Part shown: positions 42,598-52,419 of the stretch, one piece after another | How the letters are laid out: every line of letters begins with the position of its first letter | Numbering within the stretch: the first letter of the stretch is position 1 | From: SIG644 sp045613985 | Lineage (GTDB): Bacteria > Bacillota > Clostridia > Oscillospirales > CAG-272 | DNA: 64,000 nucleotides | NCBI GenBank assembly: GCA_045613985.1 | Contig: JAZLCA010000064.1 | Location: 38,478-102,477, forward strand | Direction: 5' to 3' | Translations under genes and position numbers: made by a program | The notes under the pieces: generated by a model | Seen by the model: the letters and a program-made list of their open reading frames with translations, nothing else | Databases searched by the model: none | What the model was told of the DNA's origin: nothing

Positions 42598-42942
42598 ATG
42601 ATCGTAAGAAAACCTACTATTTTGATTTTTACCGTCCGTCCCGATGCTGCGCTGTTGCGTGAAATTTGCGCCGGTATCGAGGAAGAGGGCGTGTTATATG
42701 ATGTGATCTCACAGCCCTCGGGCGAGGCGGCCGCGTTGGCGGCGCAGGCGTCGGGAATGTCCATGCTCGGTTCGGGCGTGGCACTCGTAGAACGCTGTGT
42801 TGCCTTGCACATTAAGGGGATGGAGTCACAATCCGTACTGTTGGGCTTTGCTTGTGCAACGCCCGAGCAGGCCAGAGATGCAGGGGCGAACAGTGCCCGT
42901 GTGATCAAAAAACTCCCGCTTCGTCTGGGAGATACCAACTAA
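42598..42942 (+). CDS. pduH: Diol dehydratase reactivase small subunit
   Basis: 114 residues. Family features: IEEEGVLYDV, the AAQASGMSMLGSGVALVERC segment and PEQARDAGANSARVIK. It resembles the dehydratase beta subunit and replaces it during reactivation. The start is 3 bp after the pduG stop. Confidence 0.92.
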   Translation: MIVRKPTILIFTVRPDAALLREICAGIEEEGVLYDVISQPSGEAAALAAQASGMSMLGSGVALVERCVALHIKGMESQSVLLGFACATPEQARDAGANSARVIKKLPLRLGDTN

Positions 42943-42988
42943 CGATATTTCCGATCGGAAACAGAATTCATAAGGAGAACGTGTTTCG

Positions 42989-44014
42989 ATGAAGATCTAT
43001 ACCAAACACGGAGACGCCGGTATGACGACACTCAAGTCGGCTACCCAGATCTCCAAGGCAGACGACCGTATCGCCGCCCTCGGCACCGTTGACGAATTGA
43101 CGTCGCAAATGGGATTGGCCAAGGCGCATATCGCTTCGATGCGGACGGCTGACAGCGACACCTGCGTGGAGCATTTCGACCGCGTACAGACAACGCTGAT
43201 GAATATCATGGCAGGCATTGCTGATCCCCGCAATAAAAAGTTCGAGGTGTCGGCTGAGGAAACGGCATTTTTGGAGCATATCATTGACCTGGTGGAGGAT
43301 TCCTTCCCCCGCGAGCGTCAGTTCATCCTGCCGGGCTATTGCGAGCTGTCGGCCCGTTTGGACGTTGCCAGAACGCTGGCGCGCCGTGCGGAGCGTCAGT
43401 TGATTGTGATGGACCGCAAATATGCGGCCAATGCATCGGCCAAGGCTTACTTGAACCGCCTGTCCGACTATCTGTACATGTTGGCCCGCCGTGCCGATTA
43501 CGATGAAAAGCTGCGCCGTGAGGGCAAGGTTGTTCCGTCGGAGGCAGGGAATGGTGCGCCCAACGGCACGGATGCCGTTGTCAACGAGGTACTGCGCCGT
43601 ATGGGAGCCGTTGCTACGCTGGATCTGAAAAAGGCTGAGACGCTGATCCGTGAGATTGAAAATTATGCCGCGGCTATCGGTAAAAAGGCGGTCATTGCTG
43701 TGTGCAACGATCAGGGAAATCCCATCGCGGTACACGTCATGGACGACGCATTCCTCGTCAGCTATGACGTAGCCCTCAAGAAGGCGTACACTGCCGTTTC
43801 GGTCAAAATGTCGACCATGGAGCTCTCTGCCTTGGTACAGCCCGGACAGACCTTCTATGGCTTACAAAACGTGGATAAAATGCTCGTCTTTGGCGGCGGC
43901 GTTCCCTTGAAGGTGGGCGATCGTATCGTCGGCGGCCTGGGAATCTCGGGCGGCACGGGCGAGGAAGACCATATGCTGTGCGAATACGGACTTGGAGTTT
44001 TTGCAAAACTTTGA
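42989..44014 (+). CDS. pduO: PduO-type cob(I)alamin adenosyltransferase with C-terminal GlcG/HbpS domain
   Basis: 341 residues, two domains. N-terminal adenosyltransferase (1 to about 175) starts IYTKHGDAGMTTLKS and carries LPGYCELSARLDVARTLARR, with the ATP-binding RxxxR and a conserved Asp/Arg pair. C-terminal domain (about 200-341) is GlcG/HbpS-like (VICAVCNDQG-type block as VIAVCNDQGNPIAVHVMDDA, and RIVGGLGISGGTGEEDHML). It makes adenosylcobalamin for the dehydratase. Same domain order as Salmonella PduO. Confidence 0.94.
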   Translation: MKIYTKHGDAGMTTLKSATQISKADDRIAALGTVDELTSQMGLAKAHIASMRTADSDTCVEHFDRVQTTLMNIMAGIADPRNKKFEVSAEETAFLEHIIDLVEDSFPRERQFILPGYCELSARLDVARTLARRAERQLIVMDRKYAANASAKAYLNRLSDYLYMLARRADYDEKLRREGKVVPSEAGNGAPNGTDAVVNEVLRRMGAVATLDLKKAETLIREIENYAAAIGKKAVIAVCNDQGNPIAVHVMDDAFLVSYDVALKKAYTAVSVKMSTMELSALVQPGQTFYGLQNVDKMLVFGGGVPLKVGDRIVGGLGISGGTGEEDHMLCEYGLGVFAKL

Positions 44015-44066
44015 CGCGCCCCGATTATTCATCTATACTCGCTTATCGGCGAAAGAGGAGGCTAGT

Positions 44067-44756
44067 ATGTTCAAGAAAATCATTGTGATGCTGATGGCAC
44101 TCATCATGGTCCTGCAACTCAACATTTATGCAATAGCGGAGGAAGAAAACGTGGTTGTATTACATAATTGCGATAGCGCGTTTGGTGCTTTCAAGGTGAA
44201 TCAGGATGCCGAGAGAGGCAAGTGCCTGGCCATGGAATTTTATGCAGGCATGAAGGATTTTGTTTGCCAGAACACGTTTTCGGCCATTGACGCCGAGGGC
44301 ACGGATACGCTGGCGATGGAAATGTACTTCAGCGATCCTGCGATGATTGAGCATTTTGAGCAGCTTTATATTGAGATCACCTCATCCGGTGTGTGCGACA
44401 AGGAGGAGAATGCTTGGGCAGCTCAGATGCTCCTCAAGCCCGACAAGCTGGAGATTGGTTGGAATACGGTATATTTCTATCTCAACGATAGCGCAGAGTC
44501 GGCCGGCAAGTGCGATCTGTCTGCCATCAACTTTATCCGTATTTTTGGATTCTTCAACGGTGCGGCTCTGGAGGGAGAGATTCTTAAAATCGACAACATC
44601 CGCATGATCTATACCGGCGGATACGACTATTCGGATCTGGACATGGACTTCTATCGCGGCGACAACTTGGACGTTGACATTAAAATCAAGGGACAGAGTA
44701 AGCCCGATCTTGCTCACCGTCACGATCATATTACGATGATTGGCGGCAAAAAATAA
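44067..44756 (+). CDS. Secreted beta-sandwich protein, carbohydrate-binding-like
   Basis: 229 residues from ATG 44067 (after GAGGAGG). Signal peptide ending near IYAIAEE, no lipobox. A single domain of about 160 residues ends in GEILKIDNIRMIYTGG, the same strand ending as the C-terminal modules of the lipoprotein at 17779. A low-complexity tail rich in Asp and His follows (YDYSDLDMDFYRGD, LAHRHDHI). Probably a glycan-binding domain. It lies between the pdu operon and the GH43-like lipoprotein. Confidence 0.72.
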   Translation: MFKKIIVMLMALIMVLQLNIYAIAEEENVVVLHNCDSAFGAFKVNQDAERGKCLAMEFYAGMKDFVCQNTFSAIDAEGTDTLAMEMYFSDPAMIEHFEQLYIEITSSGVCDKEENAWAAQMLLKPDKLEIGWNTVYFYLNDSAESAGKCDLSAINFIRIFGFFNGAALEGEILKIDNIRMIYTGGYDYSDLDMDFYRGDNLDVDIKIKGQSKPDLAHRHDHITMIGGKK

Positions 44757-44789
44757 TCAATTGGTACATTGCCAACGAGAGGTATTATT

Positions 44790-46397
44790 ATGAAATTCCC
44801 ATCCGTAAAGCGCCTGATCTGTCTGTTGCTTGCCATTTTGATGTGTCTGCCCTTTGTGGGCTGTGCTGATAACGAGCCGAATGATCCTACCCCCACGCCT
44901 CCTTCGGACGAGGTGCCGGATGATCAGCCGGGAGATCAGCCGGAAGAAGAGATCCCTTCGATCCCTCCGGTGGATTTTATCGTTGACGGCGCGACGCAGT
45001 ATATCATCGTACGCTCCGACAAAGCCACGTCGGGCGACACCGAGACCAAGATGTGCGTCAAGCTGGCAGCTGCCATCAAGACCGTCAGCGGCTGTGAGAT
45101 CAAGCTGACCACCGACTACGAGGACGAAAAGGGCGAGTTTGCCGATCGTCTGGAGATTTTGATTGGTAAGACCAATCGCCCCGAGAGCGAGCAAGTCTTG
45201 TCGGAGATCACGGACGAGAACGGATATGCCATCCGCATCGTAGGTAACAAGCTGGTCATTGCAGCGCATAACAGCAATGCCTTGACCGAGGCGGTCACCG
45301 TATTTCTTGCCGAATATCTTGACTTTAAGAGCGAAAACGATTTCAAGCAACAGACCACCATTCGTCTGGAGGCCGCGCTGAAAAAAGACGGAATTTGGAT
45401 CGATCCCGAGATTGTGCCGGATGACGGCAAGCCCGACGTGCTCTTTGGTCTGTCGCAGGATCAGGTGGACAGCTTGTTCGGTAATATTTTAGATGGCCTG
45501 TTTACGGGTGACACCGTGGAGACCATGCAGATGAAGGATATGGGAAAAGATTTTAAGATGCATTTCCCGGATATGATTTATAACAATGGCGAATATTGGG
45601 CGTATTACATTACGTACAAGACGGAAACCGGCAAGGGTGGCGTTGGTTTGGCTACCTCCGTTGACGGTAAGAACTGGACCGACCGGGGATGCGTTTTGCA
45701 GCCGAGTGAGGATTACGATTGCAACGGTGCCTACTTTGCAGGCGTTTGGCTGGATGACGACGGAACCTTCTATTTGGCCTACGAGTGCAAGGGTGGCGAG
45801 GAGACCGAGTACGGCACGCTGGAAAACGTAGCCTTGGCTACCTCCTCGGACGGTATCAACTGGGATAAAGAGGGCGTGATTCTCTATAAGAATCCCGAGA
45901 TCGAGTGGCAGTTGGCCAACGTCGGCACGCCCGATTTGTATAAGAAGGACGGTGTATGGTATCTGTTCTTCCACGGCTTTGATTACACCGATTGCCAGAT
46001 TGGTGTGGCTTACGGCGAGGATCTTCACAACCTGACGGTCGTTCCCGATCCCATTATTCGCACCGAGGATGAAACGCCTTACAGCGGTACGGTTGGACGC
46101 CGCGATGTGATCTTTGTTGATGGTTACTATTATATGGTGTACGAGGTCAGTACCGACCAGGCAGAAGAAGGCGGCTACAATAAATCGTATTGGACGCATA
46201 TGTTCGCCCGCTCCCGCGATCTGATCAACTGGGAGACCATCGAGGCACCCATCATCACGCAGACCAACAGCGACGGCTCGGCTAAGCCCGGCATGGGTTA
46301 CGACGGTCCCTGCTGGATGATCATCGGAAGACACATTTACGTCTACGTCCGTATCAGCAACAGAACCACCGCGTTTGAGCTGACGTTGCTGAAGTAA
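44790..46397 (+). CDS. Lipoprotein with GH20-domain-2-like module and GH43-like beta-propeller
   Basis: 535 residues from ATG 44790. Lipobox LPFVGCAD (Cys25), acidic Pro-rich linker, then a module (about 65-200) paralogous to that at 17779 (EILIGKTNRPESEQVL, YAIRIVGNKLVIAAH). Residues about 245-535 form a five-bladed propeller of the GH43/GH32/GH130 type: MIYNNGEYWAYYITY, GVGLATSVDGKNWTDRG, TPDLYKKDGVWYLFFHGFDY, and DVIFVDGYYYMVYEVS. It probably hydrolyses or binds plant or host glycans at the cell surface. Catalytic carboxylates cannot be assigned safely. Confidence 0.82.
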   Translation: MKFPSVKRLICLLLAILMCLPFVGCADNEPNDPTPTPPSDEVPDDQPGDQPEEEIPSIPPVDFIVDGATQYIIVRSDKATSGDTETKMCVKLAAAIKTVSGCEIKLTTDYEDEKGEFADRLEILIGKTNRPESEQVLSEITDENGYAIRIVGNKLVIAAHNSNALTEAVTVFLAEYLDFKSENDFKQQTTIRLEAALKKDGIWIDPEIVPDDGKPDVLFGLSQDQVDSLFGNILDGLFTGDTVETMQMKDMGKDFKMHFPDMIYNNGEYWAYYITYKTETGKGGVGLATSVDGKNWTDRGCVLQPSEDYDCNGAYFAGVWLDDDGTFYLAYECKGGEETEYGTLENVALATSSDGINWDKEGVILYKNPEIEWQLANVGTPDLYKKDGVWYLFFHGFDYTDCQIGVAYGEDLHNLTVVPDPIIRTEDETPYSGTVGRRDVIFVDGYYYMVYEVSTDQAEEGGYNKSYWTHMFARSRDLINWETIEAPIITQTNSDGSAKPGMGYDGPCWMIIGRHIYVYVRISNRTTAFELTLLK

Positions 46398-46425
46398 TGC
46401 TTATCATGCTTATATAATAATGAAG

Positions 46426-46470
46426 CCCCGCCATCGGATATAAACATCCGATGGCGGGGATCTTTTCTTT
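46426..46470. terminator. Strong terminator between convergent genes
   Basis: CCCCGCCATCGGAT-ATAAAC-ATCCGATGGCGGGG, 14-bp perfect stem, T-rich tract on the plus strand. Confidence 0.9.
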
Positions 46471-48432
46471 TTATTCCAGCTCGAACGCGCCGGTGTAGAG
46501 TTGATAATACTTTCCTTTTTCTTCGATCAGCTTTTCGTGGCTGCCGCGCTCAATGATTACACCCTTTTCCAGAACCATGATGACGTCCGAGTTGCGGACG
46601 GTGGAAAGGCGGTGAGCGATGACGAATACCGTGCGGCCCTTCATGAGGGCATCCATACCGCGCTGAACGATGGCCTCGGTGCGGGTATCGATGGAGGAGG
46701 TCGCCTCGTCGAGGATCATGACGGGCGGGTCTGCCACCGCCGCGCGGGCGATCGCAATGAGCTGACGCTGACCTTGCGACAGGTTGGCACCGTTGTTGGT
46801 CAGCATGGTGTTGTAGCCCTGGGGCAGACGGGTGATGAAGTCATCCGCACCCGACAGCTTGGCGGCCTTTTGGCAGTCCTCGTCCGAGGCATCCAGGCGA
46901 CCGTAGCGGATGTTGTCCATGACCGTGCCGGTGAACAGGTTGGTGTCCTGAAGTACGATGCCAAGCGAGCGGCGCAGATCAGACTTTTTGATCTTGTTGA
47001 TATTGATGCCGTCGTAGCGGATCTTGCCGTCGTCGATGTCGTAGAATCGGTTGATCAGATTGGTGATGGTGGTCTTGCCTGCGCCCGTTGCGCCGACGAA
47101 GGCAACTTTCTGTCCCGGCTCGGCATATACGCTGACGTTGTGCAATACCAGCTTGTTTTCTTCGTAGCCGAAATCCACTTCGGTCAGGCGGACGTCACCT
47201 CGCAGCTCGGTGTAGGTGACACTTCCGTCGCCGTGCGGATGCTTCCAGGCCCAGTGTCCCGTGTGCTCTTCGGTTTCGGTCACGTTGCCGTTTTCGTCGA
47301 TATTGGCGTTGACCAGCGTGACGTAGCCGTCGTCTACCTCGGGGGCTTCGTCCATCAAGGCGAATACGCGCTTGGCACCTGCCAGTGCCATGACGATGGA
47401 GTTGATCTGCTGGGAGAAGGTATTGACGTTACCTGTGAACTGTTTGGTCATATTAAGGAAGGAAACAGCAACGCCAATGGAGAGCGTTCCCATGGCGGCT
47501 CCCGTCGTCCAGTGAGAGAACAGACCGGACAGGCTGAGGTTGGTCGCGCCCGACAGAATGAACACACCGCCGACCGTCGCCACGATGACGTACAGGACGT
47601 TACCGATGTTCATGATGATGGGGCCGAGCATATTGGCAAAGGCGTTAGCGCGGTAGCTGGTCTGGAACAGCTCTTCGTTGATTTTTGCAAAATCCTCGCG
47701 GGCTTGCTTTTCGTGCGAGAACACCTTGACGACCTTTTGACCGCTCATGGTTTCTTGTACGTAGCCCTCGAATCGACCAATGATGCCTTGCAGCTTGATA
47801 AAATTCTTTGCGCTGTTACCGGCAATCGAGCCCGATACGATGAACATGGCTACGACGCCAACCAGGACGACCAGCGTCATCCAGATGCTGGACCACAGCA
47901 TGATGAACAGTACCGTCAGTACGATGGTGCAGGATTGCAGCAGGCTGGGGAGGGACTGGGAAACGAGCTGACGCAGCGTGTCGATATCGTTGGTGTAATG
48001 GCTCATGATATCGCCGTGCTGGTGGGTATCGAAATATTTGATGGGCAGATTTTGCATGCCGTCAAACATTTTGCGGCGCATCTTGGACAAAAAGCCTTGG
48101 GTGATGTAAGCCATCAGCTGCGACTGTATGGTAATAAATATAATGGAAAGGATATACAGGCCAAGCAGGATCAAGACCAGGGGGATGACTTCTTTGGCGA
48201 TAACGTCCCAGGTTGAGCCGGCCTTCAGACCAACGTCAACGATGTTGATGATGCGTTGGGTGAAAATGGCGGGGCAGGCCGAAACCATGGCCGATAAAAT
48301 CATGCACAAGAGGGCCGTGGGGAGCAAGCGAGGATAAAAGCCGAAGAGCAATTTGATGACGCGACCGAGCATTTTGAAGTCGATCTTGCGCTTGCCGCCC
48401 GGCATCTTTGCGGGAGCGGAATTCTTACTCAT
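46471..48432 (-). CDS. ABC exporter half-transporter, catalytically complete partner
   Basis: 653 residues from ATG 48432 (8 nt after GGGAGG). Six-helix exporter domain (about 30-340), then ATPase domain with Walker A GATGAGKTTI, signature LSQGQRQLIAIARA and Walker B VMILDEATSSID (catalytic Glu present). An extra stretch of about 60 residues (DDGYVTLVNANIDENGNVTE and following) precedes the nucleotide-binding domain. It overlaps the upstream half-transporter by 8 bp; together they match heterodimeric multidrug exporters such as TM287/288. Confidence 0.92.
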   Translation of the reverse strand: MSKNSAPAKMPGGKRKIDFKMLGRVIKLLFGFYPRLLPTALLCMILSAMVSACPAIFTQRIINIVDVGLKAGSTWDVIAKEVIPLVLILLGLYILSIIFITIQSQLMAYITQGFLSKMRRKMFDGMQNLPIKYFDTHQHGDIMSHYTNDIDTLRQLVSQSLPSLLQSCTIVLTVLFIMLWSSIWMTLVVLVGVVAMFIVSGSIAGNSAKNFIKLQGIIGRFEGYVQETMSGQKVVKVFSHEKQAREDFAKINEELFQTSYRANAFANMLGPIIMNIGNVLYVIVATVGGVFILSGATNLSLSGLFSHWTTGAAMGTLSIGVAVSFLNMTKQFTGNVNTFSQQINSIVMALAGAKRVFALMDEAPEVDDGYVTLVNANIDENGNVTETEEHTGHWAWKHPHGDGSVTYTELRGDVRLTEVDFGYEENKLVLHNVSVYAEPGQKVAFVGATGAGKTTITNLINRFYDIDDGKIRYDGININKIKKSDLRRSLGIVLQDTNLFTGTVMDNIRYGRLDASDEDCQKAAKLSGADDFITRLPQGYNTMLTNNGANLSQGQRQLIAIARAAVADPPVMILDEATSSIDTRTEAIVQRGMDALMKGRTVFVIAHRLSTVRNSDVIMVLEKGVIIERGSHEKLIEEKGKYYQLYTGAFELE

Positions 48433-50173
48433 GATCCTCACCTCCCTTGGTTTGCTGAATGTAGATTTCTTTGTAGATATCGCATTTGGTCAATAGTTCT
48501 TCATGCTTGCCCATGGCAGCAACGGTGCCGTTTTCCATGACGAGGATCAGATCGGCATCCTGTACCGATGAGACGCGCTGGGCAATGATGATCTTGGTGG
48601 TTTCGGGAATATAAGAACGGAAGCCGGCGCGGATAAGGGCGTCGGTGTGGGTGTCAACCGCGCTGGTCGAGTCGTCAAGAATAAGAATCTTGGGACGCTT
48701 GAGCAGTGCGCGGGCGATGCACAGACGTTGCTTCTGACCGCCCGAGACGTTGGTACCGCCTTGCTCGATGTAGGTGTCATATCCGTCGGGGAAGGAGGAG
48801 ACGAAGTCGTGGGCTTGTGCAAGCTTGCAGGCCTCGATCAGCTCTTCGTCGGTGGCGTTTTCGTTGCCCCAACGGAGATTGTCCTTGATGGTGCCCGAGA
48901 AGAGCAGATTCTTCTGAAGGACCATGGCAACCTGACCGCGCAACGCATCCAGATCGTAATCTCTTACGTCGATACCGCCAACCTTGACACAGCCCTCGGT
49001 CGTGTCGTACAGACGGGGAATGAGCTGCACCAGAGTGGATTTGCTCGAACCGGTGCCGCCCAAAATACCGACGGTCATGCCCGAGTCGATGTGCAGGTCG
49101 ATGTCGGACAGCGCAAAGCGCTCGGCCTTGGCGGAATATTTGAAGTTAACGTTTTCAAAATCAATGGAGCCATCCGTTACCTCGGTCACGGCATTCTCGG
49201 GGCTGGTCAGCGCGGACTTTTCATCCAACACCTCGATGATACGCTTCATGGACTCGGAGGACATGGTCAGCATGACGTAGATCATGGACAGCATCATCAG
49301 CTGGATGAGGATTTGCATACCGTAGGTGAGCATGGCCGACATGTGACCAACGTTGACGGTGGCACCCCCGCTCTTGATGACCAGCATGGAACCGACCAGC
49401 ATGACGAAGATCATGTTGGCATAGACGCATAGCTGCATCAAGGGAGAGTTGAGAGCGACGATACGCTCGGCCTTGGTGAAATCCCAGCGGATATTTTCGG
49501 AGGCAACGCCGAATTTTTCTTTTTCATGCTCCTCGCGGGAGAATCCCTTAACGACACGCATGCCGCGGACGTTTTCCTCGATGGACTCGTTGAGGCGGTC
49601 GTACTTGCGGAAGACGGCACGGAAGGCGGGCATAGCGCGGCGGCTGATCAAGAACAGGCCGAAGGTCAAAAGGGGGACCAGCACAGCGAAGGAGATGGCC
49701 AACCAACCGCCCATAAAGGAAGCCATGACGATGGCGAAGACCAGCATCAAGGGGGCGCGGACGGCCGTACGGATGATCATCATGTAGGACATCTGAACGT
49801 TATGCACGTCGGTGGTCAGACGGGTGACCAGCGAGGTGGAAGAAAATTTGTCGATGTTCTCAAAAGAGAAGGTCTGAATACGATCAAATACGTCCTGGCG
49901 CAGGTTTCGAGCAAAGCCGGAGGAGGCTTTGGCACAGGTATAGGCCGCAACGCCGCCGCAGGTCAAAGAAGAGATGGCCATGACGGTAAGAAGCAGTCCG
50001 TATCTGAGGATGACGGCCATTTCCAGAGCGGGGGTGGTTTGGATGTAGTTGATGAGGTTTGCGGTGGTAAAGGGGATAAACACCTCGATGACTACTTCCG
50101 CGATGATAAAGATCAGCGTAAGAATGGATGGAGTTTTGAATTCTCTTACGCTCTTCAGGAATTTTTTGAACAT
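48425..50173 (-). CDS. ABC exporter half-transporter with degenerate Walker B
   Basis: 582 residues. Six transmembrane helices, Walker A GGTGSSKSTLVQL, signature VSGGQKQRLCIARAL, but Walker B reads ILILDDSTSAVD: the catalytic Glu is Asp. That is the mark of the non-hydrolysing site subunit in heterodimeric exporters. Partner of the 46471 gene, which carries the complementary LSQGQ signature. Substrates could be drugs, lipids or peptides; nothing in the neighbours decides. Confidence 0.92.
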   Translation of the reverse strand: MFKKFLKSVREFKTPSILTLIFIIAEVVIEVFIPFTTANLINYIQTTPALEMAVILRYGLLLTVMAISSLTCGGVAAYTCAKASSGFARNLRQDVFDRIQTFSFENIDKFSSTSLVTRLTTDVHNVQMSYMMIIRTAVRAPLMLVFAIVMASFMGGWLAISFAVLVPLLTFGLFLISRRAMPAFRAVFRKYDRLNESIEENVRGMRVVKGFSREEHEKEKFGVASENIRWDFTKAERIVALNSPLMQLCVYANMIFVMLVGSMLVIKSGGATVNVGHMSAMLTYGMQILIQLMMLSMIYVMLTMSSESMKRIIEVLDEKSALTSPENAVTEVTDGSIDFENVNFKYSAKAERFALSDIDLHIDSGMTVGILGGTGSSKSTLVQLIPRLYDTTEGCVKVGGIDVRDYDLDALRGQVAMVLQKNLLFSGTIKDNLRWGNENATDEELIEACKLAQAHDFVSSFPDGYDTYIEQGGTNVSGGQKQRLCIARALLKRPKILILDDSTSAVDTHTDALIRAGFRSYIPETTKIIIAQRVSSVQDADLILVMENGTVAAMGKHEELLTKCDIYKEIYIQQTKGGEDHE

Positions 50174-50436
50174 GAATTTCCTCCTTTTTCCGTCGTTTGA
50201 TATCTATCCTTTCTATTATAGCATATTTTTGAATGATTTTGTCAACAAATATAAAGAAAAATGTAAACAAAAATGAAGGAGGGGAAGAGGAGGGATTTTA
50301 ACAACTTTTTCTACAGGCTCGACAACTAAATTTTTAGCTTATCCACCGCGCACAAGGAGGTCAACAGGAGCGGTTGCTTAAGCTTTCGCATTCCAACAAA
50401 AAACAAGGGACGCTTGTCGCGTCCCTTGCGTAAGAA
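50174..50436. other. Intergenic stretch with ABC operon promoter region
   Basis: On the minus strand TATAAT (50215-50220) and TTGACA (50240-50245) occur with a 19-bp spacer, longer than ideal. The remainder to 50395 shows no gene or clear structure. Confidence 0.5.
50396..50428 (-). terminator. Terminator of pepF
   Basis: CAAGGGACGC-TTGTC-GCGTCCCTTG followed by a T-run on the minus strand. Confidence 0.87.
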
Positions 50437-52215
50437 TTAAATTTCCTTGAGCAGCTGTTCAAACTCATCCAAACAATCGGCAAAGACCTTCATCGCATTC
50501 TTCACCGTGTCAGGCTTGGTCAGATCTACGCCTGCAATCTTGAGCTCCTCCAGCGGATAATCACTGCCGCCCGTCTTGAGGAAAGCCAGATAATCCGATG
50601 CATCGCCCGTTTCGTAAATGTGGTTAGCAATCGCAACGGCAGACGAGAAGCCGGTCGCGTACTGGTATACGTAGAACGCATTGTAGAAGTGAGGAATGAG
50701 CGCCCACTCATACTTGTGGAGTTCACCAACCTCAGCACCCTCGTAATACAGCTCGTTGAGCTTCTGGTAAGCCTCGCTCAACGTCTGTGCCGTCAAGGGC
50801 GTGCCGGACTGATACATATCGTGAGCGATTCTCTCGAATTCGGCAAACAGCGTCTGACGGAAAATGGTGGTACGGAAGCTCTCCAGGAAGTTGTTGAGAA
50901 TGTAGGCACGGCGGCGCTTATCTGTCTCAACCGACAAAAGATACTTGGTCATGAGCACTTCGTTGACGGTCGAAGCAACCTCGGCAACCATGATCTTGTA
51001 GTCGTGGTTGACGTAGTCCTGTGCTTCGCTCGAATAGTAGGAGTGCATTGCATGACCCAGCTCGTGTGCCAGCGTAAAGGCGTCATCAAGCGTGTCGGTA
51101 TAGTTGAGCAGAACGTAGGGGTGAACGCCGAAGACACCGCAGGAGAATGCGCCGGTCGTCTTGCCCTTGTTCTCATATACGTCGATCCAGTTTTCGGTAT
51201 AGGCGCGGTCCAAAAGTGCAGCATAGCCCTCGCCCAAGGGAGCGGCGGCCTTTTTGACCAGCTCCTTGGCTTCCTCATAATCGACCTTCATATCCATATC
51301 GCTGAGGATGGGGCAGTACAGGTCGTAGGTGGAGAGCTTGTCCAGACCCAGCGCTTCCTTGCGGATCTTGAGATACTTTTTCATGGTGTCCAGACCCTCG
51401 TGAACGGCCTCGATCAGGCTGTCGTATACCTCGACGGGAACGTTGCTGCCGAACAGAGCGGCTTCGCACGGCGTCTTGAATTTGCGAACGTTGGAGTAGA
51501 AGGTGTCCGTCTTGACCGATGCGGCATAAGTAGCAGCAAAGGTGTTGATGTACTTTTTGAATTCACCGAAATATTTGGCAAACGCCTCATGGCGGATGCG
51601 CTTGTCTGCATTCTCACGCCATACGCCGAAGTTGCCGTGGGTCAGGGGAGCCTCGTTGCCGTTTTCGTCGATCATGGGCGGGAAGGTCATATCAACACTT
51701 TCCAGCATCTCGAAAATATTGCGGGCGTTGCCGCGGACGTCGGACAGCATAGCCAGCATCATTTCCTGCTCCTTGGGCAGCATATGAGCGCGGCCACGCA
51801 GAATTTCGCCGACGGTCTGACGGTAAACGGCCAGCTCGGGCTGTTCCAGATAAGAACGGATGGTTGCCTCGTCACACTCAAGGATCTCGGGCTCCAGGAA
51901 AGCGATCGCCGTATTCATGGCAACGATGAGGTTGACAGCGCGGCCCTGCATGGCCTGATGCTCGGGGTCACCGTTGTCGGAGCTTTGGTGCAGCATGGCG
52001 TACAGATAAACCAGCTCCATCTTCTTGGAGACGGCGTAGACGGCGTCAAGTCCTGCTTTGAGATTTTCAGCGGAGGTAAGGGTGCCGGCCAGAGCAGGCA
52101 GCTTAGCAATTTCGGCCTCACATTCGGCGTAGGCAGTCTCCCAAGCCTCTTTGGTTTCGAACATATGGGAAAAGTCCCACATGAATTTGGGGTCAAGTTC
52201 ACTTCTTGCTTTCAT
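50437..52215 (-). CDS. pepF: Oligoendopeptidase F (M3 family zinc peptidase)
   Basis: 592 residues, family length. Zinc motif HELGHAMHS with the downstream Glu in EVASTVNEVLM. Typical N-terminal start LDPKFMWDFSHMFETKEAW and C-terminal YQYATGFSSAVAIANHIY. A cytosolic peptidase that trims 7-17-residue peptides, used for nutrient peptides and signal-peptide turnover. Monocistronic. Confidence 0.96.
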   Translation of the reverse strand: MKARSELDPKFMWDFSHMFETKEAWETAYAECEAEIAKLPALAGTLTSAENLKAGLDAVYAVSKKMELVYLYAMLHQSSDNGDPEHQAMQGRAVNLIVAMNTAIAFLEPEILECDEATIRSYLEQPELAVYRQTVGEILRGRAHMLPKEQEMMLAMLSDVRGNARNIFEMLESVDMTFPPMIDENGNEAPLTHGNFGVWRENADKRIRHEAFAKYFGEFKKYINTFAATYAASVKTDTFYSNVRKFKTPCEAALFGSNVPVEVYDSLIEAVHEGLDTMKKYLKIRKEALGLDKLSTYDLYCPILSDMDMKVDYEEAKELVKKAAAPLGEGYAALLDRAYTENWIDVYENKGKTTGAFSCGVFGVHPYVLLNYTDTLDDAFTLAHELGHAMHSYYSSEAQDYVNHDYKIMVAEVASTVNEVLMTKYLLSVETDKRRRAYILNNFLESFRTTIFRQTLFAEFERIAHDMYQSGTPLTAQTLSEAYQKLNELYYEGAEVGELHKYEWALIPHFYNAFYVYQYATGFSSAVAIANHIYETGDASDYLAFLKTGGSDYPLEELKIAGVDLTKPDTVKNAMKVFADCLDEFEQLLKEI

Positions 52216-52377
52216 GATCGGATATCCTTTCTTGATTTATAATGATCTTGAATTTATAAGACATACTCATTGTAGCACAACTTGTCACAAAAGGGAAGAG
52301 GATTTTGCATTTTTCTGAGGATATTTTTCAGATTTTCCTGCGATGGAAATTCCAAAGAAAACACAGGGGCAAAATGC

Positions 52378-52419
52378 ACTTTTTGTTGATATTTTACCCA
52401 AAGGTCTACTTTTTGTTGA
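52378..52419 (+). repeat. Two direct repeats ACTTTTTGTTGA upstream of the acyltransferase
   Basis: Copies at 52378-52389 and 52408-52419, 30 bp apart. The second overlaps the -35 element of the promoter. Could be an activator or repressor site. Confidence 0.55.
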
